Source: Flavobacterium sp.
Lineage (GTDB): Bacteria; Bacteroidota; Bacteroidia; Flavobacteriales; Flavobacteriaceae
Direction: 5' to 3'
Assembly: GCF_020217025.1 (NCBI RefSeq)
Contig: NZ_JAIWOF010000146.1
Span: 1 to 10,000, forward strand
Length of the DNA: 10,000 nt
A program made the translations under genes and the position numbers. Under the pieces are notes generated by a model that worked only from the letters and a program-made list of their open reading frames with translations, searched no databases and was not told the origin of the DNA. Positions 5,575 through 10,000 of the stretch are shown in pieces (positions within the stretch are counted from its first letter, which is position 1; every line of letters starts with the position of its first letter).

Positions 5575-8418
5575 ATGAGAACAGATGCATTCGCTTTGAG
5601 ACATTTAGGGCCACGTGAAAGTGACTTAAATCACATGTTTAAAACGGTTGGTGTAGAATCTTTAGACCAATTAATTTTCGAAACAATTCCAGATGATATT
5701 CGTTTAAAAAACGACTTAAATTTAGACGCTCCCATGACTGAGTATGAGTATTTAACTCACATTCAAGAATTAGGAAAGAAAAATAAAGTATTCAAATCAT
5801 ACATTGGTTTAGGATATCACCCAGCTATCGTTCCGGCGGTTATTCAAAGAAATATTTTTGAAAATCCAGGATGGTACACAGCTTACACACCTTATCAGGC
5901 AGAAATTGCACAAGGTCGTTTAGAAGCAATTTTGAATTTCCAAACTACCGTTATCGAATTAACTGGAATGGAAATCGCAAATGCATCGTTACTTGATGAA
6001 GGAACAGCTGCTGCGGAAGCAATGGCATTACTTTTTGATGTAAGAACACGCGATCAAAAGAAAAATAACGTGAAGAAATTCTTCGTTTCGGAAGAAATTT
6101 TACCACAAACCTTATCGGTTTTACAAACACGTTCAACTCCATTAAATATTGAATTAGTAGTTGGAAATCATGAAAATTTTGATTTTTCAACAGAATTCTT
6201 TGGAGCTATTTTACAATATCCTGGAAAATACGGTCAAGTTTATGACTATGCTGGATTTATCGCAAAAGCTGCTGAAAACGAAATTAAAGTAGCAGTTGCT
6301 GCTGATATTTTATCGTTAGCAAAATTAACTTCTCCAGGAGAAATGGGAGCTGCTGTAGTTGTAGGAACTACACAACGTTTTGGTATTCCAATGGGTTACG
6401 GTGGACCACACGCTGGATATTTCGCAACGAAAGAAGAATACAAACGTTCGATGCCAGGAAGAATTATCGGTGTTTCTATCGATGCTAACGGAAACCGTGC
6501 ATTACGTATGGCGTTAGGAACTCGTGAGCAACACATCAAACGTGAAAAAGCGACTTCTAACATTTGTACTGCTCAAGTTTTATTAGCGGTTATGGCTGGA
6601 ATGTATGCGGTTTATCACGGACCAAAAGGTTTACAATATATTGCTGATAAAGTTCATGCTTCTGCGGTTACAACTGCGGACGCTTTAAATAAATTAGGAG
6701 TTTACCAAACAAACTCTGCTTTCTTCGATACGATTTTAGTAAAAGCCGATGCTGCTAAAGTAAAAGCGATTGCTGAGAAACACGAAGTAAACTTCTTCTA
6801 TCCAGATGCTGAAACGATCTCGATTTCATTTAACGAAACAACTTCTGTAAATGACATCAACCAAATCATCGCTATTTTTGCTGAAGCTACTGGAAAAGAA
6901 ACTTTTAAAGTGAATCAATTAGCAAATGAAGTAATGGTTCCTGAAAACTTAGTGAGAAAATCAACTTTCTTACAACATGAAGTTTTCAATAACCATCATT
7001 CAGAATCGCAATTGATGCGTTATATCAAAAAATTAGAGCGTAAAGATTTATCGTTGAACCACTCAATGATTTCGTTAGGTTCTTGTACGATGAAATTAAA
7101 CGCTGCTGCTGAAATGTTGCCTTTATCGATGGCAAACTGGAACAGCATTCACCCTTTTGCTCCAGTTGAACAAGCAGAAGGTTACCAAATCATGTTGAAA
7201 AAATTAGAGCAACAATTGAATGTAGTAACTGGTTTCCAAGGAACAACGTTACAACCAAATTCAGGTGCTCAAGGTGAATACGCTGGTTTGATGGCTATTC
7301 GTGCTTACCATTTATCAAGAGGTGACAACCACAGAAATGTATGTTTGATTCCCGCTTCTGCTCACGGAACAAATCCAGCTTCTGCTGCTATGGCAGGAAT
7401 GGAAATCATCGTAACTAAGACCATGGACAATGGAAATATCGATGTAGAAGATTTAAGAGCAAAAGCAATTCTTCATAAAGATAACTTATCATGTTTAATG
7501 GTTACTTATCCATCAACTCACGGAGTTTTTGAAAGTGCTATTATCGAAATTACAAATATAATTCACGAAAATGGAGGATTAGTTTATATGGATGGTGCGA
7601 ACATGAATGCACAAGTTGGATTAACTAATCCAGCAACTATTGGTGCTGATGTTTGTCACTTGAACTTACACAAAACGTTTGCTATTCCTCACGGTGGTGG
7701 CGGACCTGGTGTTGGACCAATTTGTGTGAACGAAAAATTAGTTCCATTCTTACCAACAAATCCAGTTATTCCAACAGGAGGAAGTCAAGCAATCACAGCT
7801 ATTTCATCTGCGCCTTATGGTTCGGCTTTAGTTTGTTTGATTTCTTATGGCTACATCACAATGTTAGGTGCTGAAGGTTTAACCAATGCTACTAAATATG
7901 CTATCTTAAATGCAAATTACATGAAAGCACGTTTAGACGAACATTATCCAGTTTTATATTCTGGAGAAATGGGAAGAGCAGCACACGAAATGATTTTAGA
8001 TTGTAGAGCATTCGAAGAAAAAGGAATTAAAGTAACGGATATTGCAAAACGTTTAATGGATTATGGTTTCCACGCGCCAACGGTTTCTTTCCCAGTGGCT
8101 GGCACCTTAATGATTGAACCTACAGAATCAGAAGATTTAGCGGAATTAGATCGTTTTTGTGATGCGATGATTTCAATTCGTAAAGAAATTGAAGCTTCTT
8201 CTAAAGATGATGCGAACAATATTTTAAGAAATGCGCCTCACACTTTAGCAATGGTTACAGCTAACGAATGGGTTTTCCCTTACACAAGAGAACAAGCCGC
8301 TTTCCCATTAGATTATATTGCTGAGAATAAATTCTGGCCAACGGTTCGTCGTGTTGATGAAGCGTATGGAGATAGAAATTTAGTTTGTTCTTGTGCTCCG
8401 ATTGAGGCTTACATGTAA
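5575..8418 (+). CDS. gcvP: Glycine dehydrogenase (decarboxylating), glycine cleavage system P-protein
   Basis: Complete 947-residue PLP-dependent P-protein, the usual length for the single-chain form. It decarboxylates glycine and passes the aminomethyl group to the lipoyl arm of the H-protein, feeding one-carbon units to tetrahydrofolate through the T-protein. The start MRTDAFALRHLGP carries the family's N-terminal FxxRHxGP signature. The N-terminal half includes YTPYQAEIAQGRLE (104-117) and LLDEGTAAAEAM. The catalytic C-terminal half has SCTMKLN (503-509), HGTNPASA (597-604) and the PLP lysine K700 in LNLHKTF, followed by the glycine-rich HGGGGPGVGP. No frameshift or missing residue is seen. 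The genes for the T- and H-proteins are not in the window, so this is a stand-alone gcvP. It has a likely promoter about 45 nt upstream and a strong terminator downstream. Confidence 0.98.
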   Translation: MRTDAFALRHLGPRESDLNHMFKTVGVESLDQLIFETIPDDIRLKNDLNLDAPMTEYEYLTHIQELGKKNKVFKSYIGLGYHPAIVPAVIQRNIFENPGWYTAYTPYQAEIAQGRLEAILNFQTTVIELTGMEIANASLLDEGTAAAEAMALLFDVRTRDQKKNNVKKFFVSEEILPQTLSVLQTRSTPLNIELVVGNHENFDFSTEFFGAILQYPGKYGQVYDYAGFIAKAAENEIKVAVAADILSLAKLTSPGEMGAAVVVGTTQRFGIPMGYGGPHAGYFATKEEYKRSMPGRIIGVSIDANGNRALRMALGTREQHIKREKATSNICTAQVLLAVMAGMYAVYHGPKGLQYIADKVHASAVTTADALNKLGVYQTNSAFFDTILVKADAAKVKAIAEKHEVNFFYPDAETISISFNETTSVNDINQIIAIFAEATGKETFKVNQLANEVMVPENLVRKSTFLQHEVFNNHHSESQLMRYIKKLERKDLSLNHSMISLGSCTMKLNAAAEMLPLSMANWNSIHPFAPVEQAEGYQIMLKKLEQQLNVVTGFQGTTLQPNSGAQGEYAGLMAIRAYHLSRGDNHRNVCLIPASAHGTNPASAAMAGMEIIVTKTMDNGNIDVEDLRAKAILHKDNLSCLMVTYPSTHGVFESAIIEITNIIHENGGLVYMDGANMNAQVGLTNPATIGADVCHLNLHKTFAIPHGGGGPGVGPICVNEKLVPFLPTNPVIPTGGSQAITAISSAPYGSALVCLISYGYITMLGAEGLTNATKYAILNANYMKARLDEHYPVLYSGEMGRAAHEMILDCRAFEEKGIKVTDIAKRLMDYGFHAPTVSFPVAGTLMIEPTESEDLAELDRFCDAMISIRKEIEASSKDDANNILRNAPHTLAMVTANEWVFPYTREQAAFPLDYIAENKFWPTVRRVDEAYGDRNLVCSCAPIEAYM

Positions 8419-8438
8419 AAAATAAATTTTCAATAGTT

Positions 8439-8479
8439 AAAAATCCCAAATTCCAATTCAGGTTTTTGGGATTTTTTTT
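8439..8479 (+). terminator. Intrinsic terminator after gcvP
   Basis: AAAAATCCCAAA (8439-8450) pairs with TTTGGGATTTTT (8465-8476) over 12 bp with a 14-nt loop, and the T run extends to 8479. It starts 20 nt after the gcvP stop. It separates gcvP from the globin gene, which has its own promoter. Confidence 0.88.
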
Positions 8480-8497
8480 AAACATGATAAAAGTCAA

Positions 8498-8526
8498 TTG
8501 CTTCAAAAAGTATTGTTGTAAATTTG
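8498..8526 (+). promoter_or_regulatory. Bacteroidota-type promoter of the truncated haemoglobin gene
   Basis: TAAATTTG at 8519-8526 matches TAnnTTTG exactly. TTG at 8498-8500 lies 18 nt upstream and fits -33. The element ends 20 nt before the ATG at 8547, giving an expected leader of about 15 nt. It lies downstream of the gcvP terminator, so the globin is its own transcription unit. Confidence 0.72.
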
Positions 8527-8546
8527 TACAATCATAAAATCTGAAA

Positions 8547-8918
8547 ATGAACGACATCGAAACTCGAGAAGATATTTTACTCATCATGCGAAAGTTTTAC
8601 GACAAACTTTTAGCCGATGATTCAATTAATTTTTTCTTTACCAAAGTAACCTCTGTTGACCAACATTTAGAAGCACATTTTGAAATATTGGCTACTTTTT
8701 GGGAACAATCTTTATTCTTAAAAGGAGGTTATTACAATAATATGTTTTCTATTCATAAAGACGTTCACGACAAACATGCTTTCAAAAAAGAACATTTCGA
8801 CACTTGGTTAACGCATTTTAATTCAACAATTGACGAGCATTTCGCAGGAAAATATGCCGAACAAATGAAAACACAAGCACTAAGTATGGCTACGATAATG
8901 CAGATAAAATTCAATTAA
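8547..8918 (+). CDS. Group III truncated haemoglobin
   Basis: A 123-residue haem protein of the 2-over-2 globin fold. Comparison with Campylobacter jejuni Ctb, recalled from memory, places the key residues: Tyr18 (B10, in KFYDKL), His44 (E7, eight residues before the FW of TFWEQ), His74 as proximal F8 ligand (in VHDKHAF) and Trp87 (G8, in HFDTWL). This Tyr/His/Trp distal set is characteristic of group III. Members bind O2 and NO and are linked in some bacteria to nitrosative stress or low-oxygen respiration; the exact role here is unknown. The protein is soluble with no signal peptide and full-length for the group. It is flanked by the gcvP terminator and a 134-nt gap, so it is probably monocistronic. 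No binding site for an NO- or O2-responsive regulator was recognised upstream. Confidence 0.9.
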   Translation: MNDIETREDILLIMRKFYDKLLADDSINFFFTKVTSVDQHLEAHFEILATFWEQSLFLKGGYYNNMFSIHKDVHDKHAFKKEHFDTWLTHFNSTIDEHFAGKYAEQMKTQALSMATIMQIKFN

Positions 8919-8998
8919 AAGCCATTAAAAAGTTGATTTTCATATTTTTTTTAGTTTAAAATGTCGATTCAATAATTACACCAAATAAAACATCTGTT

Positions 8999-9032
8999 TT
9001 GTATTTATCTTAAAAAATAATTAATAATTTCG
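8999..9032 (+). promoter_or_regulatory. Possible promoter of the ketoacyl synthase III-like gene
   Basis: TAATTTCG at 9025-9032 is one mismatch from TAnnTTTG, and TTG at 8999-9001 lies 23 nt upstream, at the long end of the allowed spacing. It would start the transcript about 16-20 nt before the ATG at 9053. The mismatch keeps confidence low. The rest of 8919-9052 holds an eight-T run (8945-8952) without a convincing stem before it. Confidence 0.35.
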
Positions 9033-9052
9033 TTAGATTAACAATACGTATT

Positions 9053-10000
9053 ATGAATATTAAAATAACAGGTTCAGGAAGTTATATTCCAACTAAAAAA
9101 GTTACGAATTCTGATTTTGCTCAACACGATTTTTTGAACGAAGACGGCACTGCTTTTAATATGACAAATGATATTATTGCAGAAAAATTTGTTGAAATTA
9201 CAGGAATCATAGAAAGACGCTATGCAGCTGATGACATGGTAAACTCTGATATGGCTGTGATTGCATCAAAAAAAGCTATTGAAAAATCAGGCATTGATCC
9301 TGAAACATTAGATTACATTATTTTTGCTCACAACTACGGAGATATTCAAATAAACACCATTCAATCGGATACTGTTCCTAGTTTAGCCACTAGGGTTAAA
9401 TATGGATTAAAAATTAAAAACCCAAAATGTGTTGCTTACGATATTCTTTTTGGTTGTCCTGGCTGGATAGAAGCCGTTATTCAAGCACAAGCATTTATTA
9501 AAGCTGGAATGGCTAAAAAATGTTTGGTAATTGGTTCCGAAACTTTGTCCCGTGTAGTAGACAAACACGACAGAGATAGCATGATTTACTCAGATGGTGC
9601 AGGCGCAACAATCATTGAAGCTACTGATGATGAAGGCGGAATTTTAGCTCACGAATCTGCTACTTTTTCTTTTGATGAATCTAAGTTTTTATATTTTGGA
9701 AACTCCTTTAGTAAAGAAGAAGACCCAAATATTCGCTATATCAAAATGTATGGTAGAAAAATTTATGAGTTTGCTTTATCCAATGTTCCAAAAGCAATGG
9801 CATCTTGCTTAGAAAAAAGTGGAATTGCTATTACCGACGTAAAGAAAATCCTAATTCATCAAGCAAATGAAAAAATGGATGAAGCCATCATCAATCGTTT
9901 TTACAAATTGTATAAGATGGAAACTCCAGTCGGAATTATGCCAATGAGCATTCATAAATTAGGAAATTCAAGTGTCGCAACAGTTCCAACCTTATATGAT
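9053..10000 (+). CDS. Beta-ketoacyl-ACP synthase III family protein (FabH-like), 3' end outside window
   Basis: 316 residues are visible of an expected 350 or so; the frame is open to the last base. The thiolase-fold condensing-enzyme triad is complete: Cys135 in FGCPGW, His269 in LIHQAN and Asn305 in LGNSS. The N-terminus ITGSGSYIPTKKVTNSDF and EITGIIERRY match the FabH opening. FabH enzymes condense acetyl-CoA or another acyl-CoA with malonyl-ACP to start fatty-acid chains; relatives do similar chemistry for polyketides, aryl polyenes and hydrocarbons. Between the two opening motifs it is about 13 residues longer than E. coli FabH, and the position of the CoA-contacting Trp32 is Lys. It may therefore not be the housekeeping initiator, and I give no gene symbol. 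No acyl carrier protein or other synthase gene is visible nearby. Confidence 0.9.
   Translation, partial: MNIKITGSGSYIPTKKVTNSDFAQHDFLNEDGTAFNMTNDIIAEKFVEITGIIERRYAADDMVNSDMAVIASKKAIEKSGIDPETLDYIIFAHNYGDIQINTIQSDTVPSLATRVKYGLKIKNPKCVAYDILFGCPGWIEAVIQAQAFIKAGMAKKCLVIGSETLSRVVDKHDRDSMIYSDGAGATIIEATDDEGGILAHESATFSFDESKFLYFGNSFSKEEDPNIRYIKMYGRKIYEFALSNVPKAMASCLEKSGIAITDVKKILIHQANEKMDEAIINRFYKLYKMETPVGIMPMSIHKLGNSSVATVPTLYD

Noticed and set aside
5951..6190. Open frame of 79 codons on the - strand
   Set aside because: It lies inside gcvP and looks like an antisense shadow.
7653..7874. Open frame of 73 codons on the + strand
   Set aside because: It is an alternative frame over the PLP-lysine region of gcvP, which is clearly the coding frame.
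8261..8587. Open frame of 108 codons on the - strand spanning the gcvP end and globin start
   Set aside because: It runs through the gcvP terminator and both neighbouring genes, with no family resemblance.
1..10000. Mobile element, CRISPR array, defence island or tRNA
   Set aside because: No transposase or integrase, no regularly spaced repeats, no target-site duplications and no cloverleaf were found; genes and base use look like core chromosome throughout.

Overview
The window looks like a piece of a Flavobacterium-like chromosome (Bacteroidota, Flavobacteriaceae). It is AT-rich and has no Shine-Dalgarno sequences in front of its genes. Several genes are preceded by the Bacteroidota -7 promoter element TAnnTTTG. 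The proteins that can be named read like flavobacterial housekeeping proteins. I see no transposase, integrase, tRNA, CRISPR array, toxin-antitoxin pair or recognisable defence module, so this looks like ordinary core chromosome.

Layout. 1-1919 (+): an M3-family zinc oligopeptidase missing about its first 40 residues, closed by a strong intrinsic terminator. 2031-2534 (+): a GbsR/MarR-type regulator whose promoter sits so close to the ATG that the mRNA is probably leaderless. 2589-4582 (+): a tight cluster of four genes (small four-helix membrane protein, TIGR01777-type NAD(P)-binding epimerase-like protein, two small three-helix membrane proteins related to each other). They overlap by 11 nt, overlap by 4 nt and are separated by 11 nt in turn. 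4589-4621: a 15-bp near-perfect palindrome between convergent genes. 4603-5424 (-): a UbiA-superfamily membrane protein whose last five codons and stop lie inside that palindrome. 5575-8418 (+): complete gcvP, the glycine cleavage P-protein, followed by a terminator. 8547-8918 (+): a group III truncated haemoglobin with its own promoter. 9053-10000 (+): a FabH-like ketoacyl synthase III running off the right edge with its Cys-His-Asn triad visible.

How the genes relate. gcvP, the globin and the synthase look like independent transcription units. The 2589-4582 cluster is probably one operon; the regulator just upstream could control it, but that rests on adjacency alone. No non-coding stretch exceeds 300 bases. 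The largest gaps are 5425-5574 (divergent promoters of the UbiA-like gene and gcvP), 8919-9052, 8419-8546 and 1920-2030.

The points most worth checking are two probable leaderless starts with identical promoter-to-ATG spacing, the palindrome that supplies a protein C-terminus, the tandem membrane-protein paralogues beside a TIGR01777 protein, and a FabH-like enzyme lacking the usual CoA-contact tryptophan.
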